Part shown: in pieces, positions 11,659-22,274 of the stretch | How the letters are laid out: every line of letters starts with the position of its first letter | Position numbering within the stretch: position 1 is the first letter of the stretch | Assembly (NCBI RefSeq): GCF_032854445.1 | Contig: NC_088296.1 | Coordinates: 3,559,246-3,623,245 of the forward strand | Direction of reading: 5' to 3' | DNA: 64,000 bases | Source: Liolophura sinensis | Lineage: Eukaryota > Mollusca > Polyplacophora > Chitonida > Chitonidae | Program-made: the position numbers and the translations under genes | Notes under the pieces: model-generated | What the model saw: only the letters and a program-made list of their open reading frames with translations | Told to the model about the DNA's origin: nothing | Databases searched by the model: none

Positions 11659-11785
11659 TTTGACTGTGTTCTATGCCGTACTCATGAGTACGTCGGCCAG
11701 CATTATGGTGGGAGCTTACCCGGCAGAATCTATGCGTCGACACAGCCCGGAGGAAACCTGCGACCATCCGCAGACCTTTATACGC
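11625..11785 (-). mobile_element. SINE-A copy (- orientation)
   Basis: A (TTTA)n tail of about 9 units is followed by TATGCCGTACTCATGAGTAC, CGGCCAGCATTATGGTGGGA and a body ending near GACCATCCGCAGACC. The head is absent and an internal segment is altered. Confidence 0.85.
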
Positions 11786-12229
11786 AGTATCTAGCTATAA
11801 TATAATATCTTCTGTCATCGCTAGTACTTAGAGTGTACCTATATGTGCTCATAAGTAAACTGAGTAACGTTTGTGTGGAATTTGCGGCTTGGTCTGTGTT
11901 TGGTTTTGTAATTGAAGAGGTTTAGCTATATGTGTCGTCCTCTTTGTAGGCAGAGGTCAGTGCCATTTGGATGGTTAAGGGGCTCTAGATGGGTGGTATA
12001 CAATGCGGAGAAATTCTACAGTGCAACAAATACATACATACATGTAATACGTGGCCAACCCACTCGACAGCTGATGTTCACCATATTGAGCCTCAAACCA
12101 AATCAAGTGAAACCGCTGTGCGGAGTACATAACAGGATATGTATACCCGTACATAAACAATCTAGGTTACATGTTCTTGCATGCACATGATCATTTCATA
12201 CTAATCGGAACAAAGTTGAGACCGACTAC
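11786..12229. other. Unannotated intergenic stretch
   Basis: Nothing is recognised on either strand. Short open frames overlap each other on both strands with no family resemblance. Confidence 0.25.
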
Positions 12230-12401
12230 CCCGGGGCACAGCTTTTACGAGCCCAAACCCCTCAAAACCACCAAACGATATCTTTCCCCGGCTCCGCGTA
12301 ACACTTGTCAGTGGCGAGCCTCGGCTACAAGGGTGTGGCACTTTGCACGTCGGAAGGGTGAACGCGGTAAACTCAACAGCCGGCGTCTGTGTTAAGGCAA
12401 G
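12230..12401 (+). other. CpG-rich segment ending in a perfect splice donor (possible 5' UTR exon)
   Basis: About 15 CpGs lie in 170 bp, unlike the AT-rich surroundings. The segment ends at a full-consensus donor, AAG|GTAAGT (GT at 12402-12403). Such CpG-rich, donor-ending blocks are typical of first exons. It sits 7 kb upstream of the claudin-like start codon on the same strand and could be its untranslated first exon. No start codon with a sensible frame is evident, and there is no transcript evidence. Confidence 0.22.
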
Positions 12402-12402
12402 G

Positions 12403-13504
12403 TAAGTATACATATATATGAGTGTACAAGTGTATATACAAAGTGAAAACTTCGTTTAGGTTGACTAAGTGTCTTGCAGCATTCACCGTGGGCGTACATG
12501 GCAGTACAGAGTTGACAGCAATCATTTACAGAGCTATACTTGTGGAAAGAAGTTAAATCTTTGGATGTTTATGTTCGCTGCATGTACGGAGGAGCAAACG
12601 CGGTGAGTTTGTTTTTTTAAAACAAAATTCTTTGTAGATATAGATCGATTGATTGACCTGTGGCTTCATATACTCAGGAATACTTCACTTATAAATGTAC
12701 TGGAGACGTCAGAAGAAATAGACAGCGGTGTCAGTCACGGGTGTAAAACCACTGTCCCTTGGCAGGTCTACTAATCCGCTTATATACCGGTACACTACAG
12801 AACACAGAACTTTTGACAAAACTTAATTAGTGGCATTGGGCTCTGGCGTGCTGTCCTGTGACCCGTCAAAATGCATGTCAGTCATTGTAAAAGTATGCGT
12901 CTGTGAACTATAGGCCTATAGGCCAATAGTGTCCTCTGTGTAAAGACAACATACATATCCAGATTGCTCACGAACTATTGATGCGTTTTAATGACGCTTC
13001 AGTGTTCATAGACCCGCATGTCAATACACCATACACAGTCCTCCACTAAACACTAATTCAAGGCTGTTTCACACTCAACAACTCTATAGGTGTTTATATT
13101 CATACATGGTAATGCAACCTAAACACTTTGTACGTATACGTGCAGTGCATTTCTTTATATATGTGTATGTAAGCCGTATATAGAACGTATACACATGCAT
13201 AAAGGGCTCTGTTGGCCTATACAGGGCCGACATAATAAGTCAAACGTTTACGAAACCGAGGCGACTTGAAATGATCCATGAAATCTGACCGCAGCTTCAG
13301 GTAAAGAGAAAGTAAAAAGTATCAATTAATAGAAAAAACACTGAAAACCACACCAGGTATTACTTTTGCTTATTTTGTTCGATTTTTTTAGAGCCTTTAA
13401 TGTAGTGAAATGCTTGAATTGTATGGTGGTCTATATGGACCACAGTGATAATGTTGGATTCAGTATTATTCGGTTTTTTGAGGTTTCAACTGGAAAGTTT
13501 ACTG
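12403..13504. other. Unannotated intergenic stretch
   Basis: It holds a short SINE-tail-like remnant near 12645-12700 (GATTGATTGACC...TCAGGAATACTTCACTTATA). Another donor-like site (CGCGGTGAGT) occurs near 12600. No gene is recognised. Confidence 0.25.
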
Positions 13505-14272
13505 TACTGTATAACGTCTACTCATGATAGTGTGCAGTTTACTATAGGGCAAAACCTATTCTGTTGTGTAAAGCCTACTGTAGTGGATCTCGTCTACTAC
13601 GGTATAACGATTACTATAGCGTAATGCGTTTACTCTAATGTGACGCCTAATATAGCGTAATGCGCCCGCTGTAGCGTAATGTCTACTCTAACTTAATGCA
13701 TTTACTAAATAAATAAATCCATAGTGTAACGCCAACTGTATAGTGTAACGTTAACTGTGTAGGGTAACGTCTACTCTGTAGTATAACGTCTACTGTGCAG
13801 TGTAACGTTTAGTGTATAGTGTAACTTCTCCATAGTGTAACGTCTACTCTATAGTGTAACGTCTACTATATTGTGTAACGTGTACTGTATAGTGAAACGT
13901 CTAATGTATAGTGTAACGTCTACTTTATTGTGTAAAGTCTACTATATAGTGTAACGTCTGCTCTGTAGTGTAACGTCTACTGTATAGTGTAGCGACTACT
14001 ATATTGTGTAACGTCTATTGTATAGTGTAACGTCTACTGTATAAATAAATAAATAAATAGATAAATAAATAAAAAAGATAAATAAATAGATAAATAAATC
14101 CATAGTGTAACGCCAACTATATAGTGTAACGTCAACTGTTTAGGGTAACGTCTACTCTGTAGTATAACGTCTACTGTACAGTGTAAAGTTTAGTATATAG
14201 TGTAACTTCTCCATAGTGTAACGTCTACTCTATAGTGTAACGTCTACTGTATAGTGCAACGTCTACTCATGT
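13505..14272. repeat. 19-bp minisatellite with an internal segmental duplication
   Basis: The unit TAGTGTAACGTCTACTGTA and its variants repeat over about 770 bp. Two (AAAT)n stretches (about 13709-13722 and 14041-14098) interrupt it, and each is followed by nearly the same 150-bp series of variants starting CCATAGTGTAACGCCAACT. This shows that a block of about 380 bp was duplicated. Confidence 0.9.
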
Positions 14273-15044
14273 ACATTACCAACTAAGCTATTCCTATATT
14301 GAATGCGATGGGCTGGATAGAAAACGTGTGTAAAATTATTCTCACCCGAAGTGGTCGAGAAACCCCACTATAGAATTCAAATGTGTCTTTGGGCTGCATT
14401 TTGGTCTGTCGTCAAAAAGAAAATCTAGGAAAAAAAAATAAATGAGGGTTATTCTGGAAATAGTTTTCCGTGAAGCTTGCACTAAAGCTTACTTTATATT
14501 TTGTTATTTAACGCTTGCGTACTGAGCCATGGTGTCAAATAGTCACATCTGTGATAATTCATTTCCACTATTTTTTCCATTGTTTGTATAATATGGAATT
14601 TGAATCACTTCCAAGGCAATTCTGCAACAAAATCCCTTGATTACTGTGCAATAATACCTTTGTATTTGCAATGTATTCGGCAAATTATACCCTAAATATC
14701 ATCTGGTCGTTTTTAGATGATCATCAGAGGCCTAAAAAAGTGTCTTTATGCAGTTATATTTTCTGAAAAGCCTCTTTCTTTTTTCTTTGGTAAGAAAATA
14801 TTTTTATTTTCATTTTGTTCACCCATCCAGCTATTATGTTGTATTATATAAAACTTGTACTAGACGCAGTTTGAGCCTATATGTATATATTTTCCAGTTT
14901 TCAATATTAGGATATTAGAAAGCTCTCGACAAGGGGAGTAAGGTGCTACACTTCACGCAAACATGTAAGCTTTTACCAAGAACATTGCTAGGTTATGAAT
15001 CTGGCTGTTATATTACAAGTCGGGACATTAAAGGCCTAGTCCAT
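14273..15044. other. Unannotated AT-rich stretch
   Basis: No gene, SINE or array is recognised. Confidence 0.3.
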
Positions 15045-15478
15045 GGATTCGGTTAAAGAGTAAAACTCCACAGATGCGGTGAAGGGTGAAAATTTGAGAG
15101 ATTCGGTCAAGGGAGAAATCTGAGAGATTCAATGAAGAGTGAAAGTTGATAGATTCGGTGAAGGGTGAAACCTTGAGAGATTCGGTGAAGGGTGAAACCT
15201 TGAGAGATTCGGTTAAGGGTGAAAACTTGAGAGATTCGATGAAGGTAAAATTTTGAGAGATTCGATGAAGGTGAAAACATGAGAGATTCTGTGAAGGGTA
15301 AAACTTGAGAGGTTCGATGAAGGGTAAAACTCGAGAGATTCGATGGAGGTGAAAACTTGAGAGATTCGGTGAAGGGTAAAACTTGAGAGATTCAGCGAAG
15401 GGTAAAACTTGAGAGGTTCGATGAAGGGTAAAACTCGAGAGATTCAGCGAAGGGTGAAAACTTGGCAGATTCGGCAGT
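15045..15478. repeat. 26-28-bp minisatellite, about 16 copies
   Basis: The unit is close to TTGAGAGATTCGGTGAAGGG + TGAAAAC. Copies differ in length by 1-2 bp. The 160-codon open frame on the opposite strand (15510-15028) is a translation of this array. Confidence 0.92.
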
Positions 15479-15654
15479 GCTATATTGTACACACTAGTCG
15501 AAACAAACATTATTCATTATTTCATTGAAAAAAAGAAGAAATTTCTTTCTGTACCCAAGTGTAGACTTTCATGAAGTACAAACGACAAGGGTTAATAAGG
15601 AAATAATAAGTTTGATTATAACAACTACTTAGAGAATTAGCGGATGAAAAATAA

Positions 15655-16257
15655 ATGAAAATGTATACGGTGGCCTTCTGGTATATTGTCGTCGCTGCTC
15701 TGATTTTACTCACTATACTGTGCATCTATCACACTGTCAACGCTGCTCTGGTTTTACTCTCTATGGTGTACGCCTGTCACATAGTCGTCGCTGCTCTGGT
15801 TTTACTCTCTATGCTGTACGTCTATCACACTGTCGTCGCTGCTCTGGTTTTACTCTCTATGCTGGACGTCTTTCACACTGTCGTCGCTGCCCTGGTTTTA
15901 CTCTCTATACTGTACGTCTATCATATTGTCGTCGCTGCTCTGGTTTTACTCTCTATGGTGTACGTCTATCACATTGTCGTCGCTGCCCTGGTTTTAATCT
16001 CTAGGCTGTACGTCTATCACACTGTCGTCGCTGCTCTGGTCTTAGTCTCTATGCCGTACGTCTATCACACTGTGATCGCTGCTCTGGTTTTACTCACTAT
16101 ACTGTACATCTATCACACTGTCCTCGCTGCCCTGGTTTTACCCTCTATGGTGTACGTCTATCACATTGTCGTCGCTGCTCTGATTTTACTCTGTATGCTC
16201 TACGTCTATCACACTGTTTTTAACTCTGGTTTTAATCTCTATGCAGTATGTCTTTAA
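15655..16257 (+). repeat. 48-bp minisatellite (11+ copies) with an open 200-codon frame
   Basis: The unit GTCGTCGCTGCTCTGGTTTT + ACTCTCTATGCTGTACGTCT + ATCACACT is 48 bp, or 16 codons. One + frame therefore stays open from an ATG at 15658 to a TAA ending at 16257, and reads as a hydrophobic 16-residue repeat (VVAALVLLSMLYVYHT type). A second + frame is also open over six units. About 43 bp of the unit is the reverse complement of a dispersed repeat (for example 55721-55763, about 39/43 identical by eye), so the array arose from non-coding repeat DNA. A de novo hydrophobic protein is possible but unsupported. Confidence 0.9.
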
Positions 16258-16439
16258 TTATGCTCATTCTGTTGGCATTTTAAGCGATGAATTCTGCGCA
16301 CTACATTTGTAAGTGTGTCCAAACCATTACATTTGTCCAAACTATATCTAGTCTACTCGCTCACAGAGTGGAAATAACAATTGACACATATATAACCGGA
16401 ACTCTCTTAGGACATGTTACTTATATGTCGTCACCCCAT

Positions 16440-16600
16440 ATTGTAGTGGTTGGCAGGGCGCAATGACCCAGGAGCCTGACGAATGAGGTCGCTTTGAGTT
16501 CAAGTCCAGCTCACGCTGGCTTCCTCTCCGACCGTACGTGGGAAGGCCTGCAGGCCTGCGGATGGCCGTGGGCTCTGTCCCCACGATATAGAATATTATC
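16440..16600 (+). mobile_element. SINE-A copy, 3'-truncated (+)
   Basis: Head remnants (GCGCAATGACCCAGGAGCC), the B box (TTTGAGTTCAAGTCCAGC) and the body to GGCTCTGTCCC are present. The tail is replaced by unrelated sequence. Confidence 0.8.
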
Positions 16601-16667
16601 CACGGTATAGTTACGGACATGATTCACAGTCGTTTTCCTGCTGTGAGTCGTTCATGGACGAGTCATT

Positions 16668-16875
16668 TGTTTCATCTATGTGTCGAAACAGACATTTGTA
16701 TTCCAGCCGTCAACTAAAATGGACGTTCCAGGATAATAATCGCAAGGCCGATCTTCAAACAAACCACCAAAGAATTAAGAAAGTGTATAAAGTACGAAAT
16801 TGAGACGGGAATCGTGCAAAGAGATGTTGTAGACGTATCAGTGAAACCAGTATTAAAATGGTGTACCATGCTAGT
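16668..16875 (+). repeat. Dispersed repeat R3
   Basis: It contains GTCGAAACAGACATTTGTAT, CCAGCCGTCAACTAAAATGG, AATAATCGCAAGGCC, CAAACCACCAAAGAATTAAG and ends near GTGTACCATGCTA. The same ordered blocks recur at 23785, 45985 and 63620, so this is an interspersed family of at least 150 bp. No terminal structure is clear. Confidence 0.75.
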
Positions 16876-17754
16876 ATATATTTAAGGGGTGACGACATGG
16901 ATTAACAAAGGTTAACATAAAATGCTTACTGAGGTGTCAGAGCCTATTACAGCGCATCAGGAAAGAGGCAATAGCCTGAAGGATCTTAGCATGTTAAGAG
17001 ATACCATGCTAGTATATAAGCTGTCGATAATAAAGTATGTATGTCATTTGTACTTTGATTGCAACTGCTCACTTCAACACGATGAATATCGGGCCCCTGG
17101 CCCCGGGTTAAGTGGATTCAGACACACTCATGAAACAGAGCGCCAGATTCTGGACGCTCAGTCCAAATTTACTTACAAGAGAAGTAAACTCGGTTTAATA
17201 TTCATCGTAAAACTTAAAAAGCTCAGATTGAACTTACCTTTGATGGAATATCCTTAACATACTTTTTCTGGAGTAATAATTTGTGACTGAAATCCCAATT
17301 GAAATCGTCACACAACACACATGATCTAATAAATGCCACAAATCGAGATATGTACATGCCAAATGCAGGAGGCTTCCGTAAATTGCTGTCCAAGCAAGGG
17401 AAATTTACAATGTGAAAATTGAAACTATCCCTCTTGTCGCAAAGTCTGCGAGACATTACAGCGTTTTGGCGCTTTGTACAAATATAGGTTTTCACAGACA
17501 TTGCTATATATGGATTGTTTAAAGAGTACATCTTCAACATACCGTTTAGTGAATGAGAAATATCGGGCCTGGCGAGTATTATTCTGTAATAGTATGTTGA
17601 TGAGTTTGTTGCATAAATAATTCACGATGTAGTTACGCATTACTGTCTCAGCTGTAAGTTGTTCATATATACGGATAAGGTTTGAACGTGAAAGTTGTCA
17701 ACATGTATGCGTAAAGTGTCAACATGTAACCGAGATGTCAACATGTATGTCGTC
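16876..17754. other. Unannotated intergenic stretch
   Basis: Overlapping short frames lie on both strands (about 16922-17257 on +, 17540-17223 on -) without family resemblance. No gene is called. Confidence 0.25.
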
Positions 17755-17910
17755 AACACGTAGAATGCCAAAGGCAACAGCATGGAGAGAAAAACCAGAG
17801 CAGTGACGACAGTGACGAAAGTTGGCAAATCGCCATACGTAACCGGTGAAATCTGGCTAATTTCTCAACGTGTGAACAGTTCACGCATATTATTTGCTCA
17901 CGCAGGCGTA
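17755..17910 (+). repeat. Dispersed repeat R4
   Basis: Contains CAGCATGGAGAGAAAAACCA, GAGCAGTGACGACAGTG, GTTGGCAAATCGCC and GTAACCGGTGAAATCTGG. The same order occurs at 29715, 50285 and 55645. The first part is the source of the 48-bp minisatellite unit at 15655-16257, in reverse orientation. Confidence 0.75.
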
Positions 17911-18477
17911 AGTTTACATGTATCGTAAAGCCACTGATACAAACCTCACCCTACTATAAGCTGTAGTGCTGTGAGCAGTAAATCGCGGAAAAACACCTGT
18001 GACTACCAACATTAAAGCCGTAAGGCAGACTGGGGACAGTCGCCCGGGACATCAGATCATTCAGCGGGTAATGCCTGCAAACGCCGATGTTGTGAACGTC
18101 GCCGACATTCAACTGGGTTCAGTCTGACTAATGTAAATAAACAGTGTGGACAACTTTGGCTAGCTGGCATTGGATATATCACCAGTGCATGAAATTAGTA
18201 TTCATAGTCTTGCAATGATGTCATGGCTGCACTGAGCCAATCATCAGCATGCTCTTTAGTCACGTGACTAGAGTACTGGAGCTGAAAACAAAGCAAATTT
18301 AACCCAAGTGAGATAGGCATAGAAGACGATTTTGGGGTAAAAAAATAAAAAATATATCTTTTATGTAAAAAACTCTTTCTGGAAAGTAATCAGAATGTGT
18401 TCTCGCCTTCAAATGTGATAGTTTCAATGTCCTGTAGAACTTTAAATTTTACTATCGGCAAAATTCACTATTTCTAT
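17911..18477. other. Unannotated intergenic stretch
   Basis: Nothing recognised. Confidence 0.3.
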
Positions 18478-18630
18478 TTTATTTACTTTTTGATTGGTGT
18501 TTTGGGCCGTACTCAATAATATTTCACTTATACTAGGGCGGCCAGCATTATGGTGGGAGAAACCTGGGAATCCCACGACTATCCGCAGGTTGCTGGCAAA
18601 CCTTCCCACGTACGACCGGAGAGGTAGATA
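18478..18630 (-). mobile_element. SINE-A copy (- orientation)
   Basis: Tail, then TTTTGATTGGTGTTTTGGGC, ATATTTCACTTATACTAGGG, CGGCCAGCATTATGGTGGGA and CGCAGGTTGCTGGCAAACC up to ACCGGAGAGG. The tRNA-like head is missing. Confidence 0.88.
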
Positions 18631-19633
18631 GCATAAGCTATGTAGTTGTATAGATATTAATGAATCCTGGCCGTCACTATGTTGCTTACGACATGAATGA
18701 CGGGTTAAAGCGTTACTGACCTGACCTCTTTCCACTCCCTCTCCCCTCATTAACTTTTCATACCAAGTTATTCTTTACCCCTTCCCACACCACCTCTAAC
18801 ATATCCGCCAGTGGAACTCATTCATATTGTGTGCCAAAACACTCATATGTGTCATGATATCTGGTTGTTTGCTTCCAGCAGGCCGGATCGAGGAGTGTGA
18901 GCCCAGTTGTATACAGACTAACCGGGCATCAGCAGTCTGCTGTACATGCGTCCAAGAGAAATCTACGAGATCTACAAATATTCAGGAAGTACAATACATC
19001 GCATGCTCAAGAACTGGATTGTGGGTCTTTTTCATCCGACCGGTGAAAAATTCTGTTTGCAGCCAAGGAAGTCCGATTGGTGGATATTTCAAGATTACAG
19101 CCTGATATAGTACCAAAATAACCCGGCGGCGCAGAGAGTGGTCTGAAACTTTTTTTAAAGGTCACCCTGTGTTTGTGAAGGAAATTGCTTTTAACAGGTT
19201 GCTATCGTTGGGCCAAAGATTGAAATCGAGAATGTCGTATTAAAAGGTGAAGTCAGCCAGACGATAAAACCCGAATCCCCTAGAAATCGACATCGGTCAA
19301 ATTCGGAATCAGTTCAGCAACATCGGTGCCACTGTTCACCAGTAACAAGAAGGATTAAAACCGACTACTTCAAATGAGCATAGATCACCTAGAATCGACC
19401 GACTACAATAAAGTCGAATTTCCACGACCAGATGAGACAGATCTGCGAGTAAAATCGACATTTAATTCAACGCTTTGAGTCGATATTTCAGAGACATGAA
19501 CCACCAATGCCACAGAAAAAGTCGACATTTTCGTAGTTAGAATCGACATTTCAACGACAGAAACCAACAGCCCCACAAAACAAGTGAACATTTCAAGTAA
19601 GAGCAACGACAAGTTCACGTGCTTGTATACAAT
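18631..19633. other. Upstream region of the claudin-like gene
   Basis: It includes an open frame at about 18827-19105 with no recognised family. A plausible acceptor (TTGCTTTTAACAG, ending at 19197) could join an upstream non-coding exon. The 19250-19600 part has scattered TCGACATTTC-like motifs, perhaps a decayed repeat within the 5' UTR. No TATA box is assigned. Confidence 0.25.
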
Positions 19634-19961
19634 ATGGGTATGATTAACGATTTTTCGTCTGCCTCACGTTGGGGAAAGCTTCTTGTCTTAGTATTAATCC
19701 TGGGAACTACTGTGTTAGGTACAGGGATGTTCACATTAAACTGGGCTAAAGGGAGCGTCGTCCAGGCCAGAGATTGGAACAAAAACGTCATCTACAGCCG
19801 TAATCTCAGCGACATCTTCGAGATCTCGTCCCAGACGGGATTGTGGGAATTCTGTACTTCACTGACGTTTAAAGAAAAATACCGCCGAAGTCCAAGTTAC
19901 TACTACAAGGAGATTCTGCAGAAGTCTGTGTCCGGCTGTCGGCGAATCAACGTGGAGAAAG
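19634..19961 (+). CDS. Claudin-like gene, coding exon 1
   Basis: Codons 1-109 plus the first base of codon 110. It encodes the cytoplasmic N-terminus, helix 1 and the first extracellular loop with the GLW-x2-C and Cys102 signature. The donor is G|GTGAGT at 19962. An upstream in-frame extension lacks an ATG, so 19634 is the start. Confidence 0.88.
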
Positions 19962-22243
19962 GTGAGTGAGTCTGGCACTATACACTGCAAAAATATTCTC
20001 TTCCAAGGAATCAACAAAGAATTAATGCTTGGAATTTAATCTGCTTATTTAGAGTTTTGTCGTGTTCAACATTATTTCTGGTCATTTTATGGGAGTTATT
20101 CTAGTTGAATACACTGCAAAATATTCTGTTAGAAAGAACCCAAAGAGATGTTTTAAGAATGTAAAGCTCTACCCAGAATAGTTATATAGTAGCATCTAAT
20201 TGATGTTCTACAGGTTATTTTTTTTTCACCCGTCTTCCCCTTCGTTGTCATAATGTATCAGTTCCTGTCACGAATTAGTGCGGTCGTATGTTCGATTAAT
20301 TTTGAGCTAGTAAAATCGTATTTCAGACTTCACTATCTTCCCAGATGTCTTGTTTTTTAAAAAGAAAGACAAAAAAAGAATATAACCTGAGCTATTAAGG
20401 AAGAGAGATGAAAACAGACTTAAACGTCCACAGCCATTTGTTTTTGTTTGTTTTGGATAGAACTGAAAACTTTTTGTCTAGTGTTACTACCTACCCCACC
20501 GTTACCAAGGCAACAAATTATGACTTCACTTCCAGCAAAAACAGCACAAAAAATAGGGGTCATGCTAGATTTATTTTTTTGATATATATTGTAAAAAAAA
20601 ATGCGCAAGCTGCATGTGGAGGTATGGCATGGTGCCACGCGAAAGTTAGGGGATGTATATTTTTGAGGTTGAAGATGACAAATTTACTACATATACAGTA
20701 GGGAAAATCAGTGCGCTCGTGTAACCTATAGAGCGCTCGTGTAACCTATAGAGCGCTCGTGTAACCTATAGTGCGCTAGTGTAACCTATAGAGCGCTCGT
20801 GTAACCTATAGAGCGCGGTGTAACCTATAGAGCGCTCCTGTAACCAATAGAGCGCTCGTGTAGCCAATAGAGGCTGTCTCTCCAAGTGACGTCAACTGCT
20901 GACATGGCTTACCACGACTTGGTGGACTTGGTGCAGCAAATCCATGCAAATTTCAAACAAGTTTAAAAAATATTTTTACAAATATACTTTCAGATCAAGG
21001 AAGATGAATATACATTTACCTTACTCTAAAAGCACATCAAAGCTGCCCTCAGAATCGAAGACCTTCACTATCCAATGAGCATACATTAAAAACGTATTCA
21101 ATTGGGATTTCTGTGGTCTCTTCACTGTCAATTTTCAGAAAGCTGTAATCGTTATTCTCGCTTAGATGATTACTGCAGGTTACCAACACAATAATGTCAA
21201 AGGTGAAATGCGCCCTCAGGCCGTCAATGCTTTCAGATATTGCCGCTTAGAGCATGTTTTCTTGTGCACTGAGATATACATGTCTATTAGGAGTGTATCA
21301 GTATAACCTTTTCAGTGATATACTATACCATTACATGCAAAACTTGTTCTATGGCTTTATTAAAGAAAGAGCTGGCTTCCACGGCCTTGATCGAGTCAGG
21401 TTTTGTGTGGTACGTGGAAAACGGCTGTAGTTTACAGCTGATTGCGGCGTCCAGTCTGGCGTAAAGTACGACGTTACGTGCGCCGTCAAGTATGCGAAAC
21501 TGTAGTATAGCGTGCATGCAACGACTAAGGAATTACGACTTGTATACGTGATACCATGAGTTGCTGAAGGTTTGCCACACGCCGACACCAAAGCACCCTG
21601 GTAATCTGAATCAGTGGGGGATTCCCCATGGAGACATTCGGCGCGTCCATTACGTTTGTGGGGATGGGTGATGAGGTGCTAAGTGTTTAAGGTGCAATCA
21701 AACTATGGCCCACTTACATATTTACTCATACATCTATATACTATTCCTTACCAGTGGCGCCATCAAGCACCAGCACTTCCCTCATTCAGTTATAATCCAG
21801 CCCAGCTCGTGTACATGTATATTCACACTTCTGGTACAAAACCTTGTCAGTTGTACAGTTAATATTTCCGTTGGTGACACATTCTAGCGCGAGACAACGT
21901 TATTTTGGCATCGTAAAATAACGATACTTGTCTTGTTAATGAACAAGTTCGCAAAATTGAACTCTAACACAGCACTAAATGTGTCTGTAGTAAAGGGAAA
22001 CTTTCGTGCCAAAAGCAATTCAGGTCCAAGCTGTGTAGTCTGTAGTTCATTCCGGCATTTACGATGACGTTTTGTACACAAACTCGTGACGCATTCCTCT
22101 TTAATTACTTGAGAATAATGGTCAGTTCATCTTGGGAACACGTCTTCGCGGTTTGGGTGTTATTTTTTAGCCGCTACATAAATCTCTCTGCCCGTCAGGC
22201 GGTGGGTTGGTCAATTTTTTGGTATCCTTTCATCATGGGCCAA

Positions 22244-22274
<31 letters not shown>

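Noticed and set aside
15028-15510. 160-codon - strand frame
   Set aside because: Translation of a 26-28-bp minisatellite with drifting unit length; no ATG-supported start or homologue.
18827-19105. 92-codon frame with a Gly-Leu-Trp near Cys, hinting at a second claudin exon
   Set aside because: Helix 1 is missing, the Cys spacing is wrong and there are no flanking splice sites in phase; the GLW match is likely chance.
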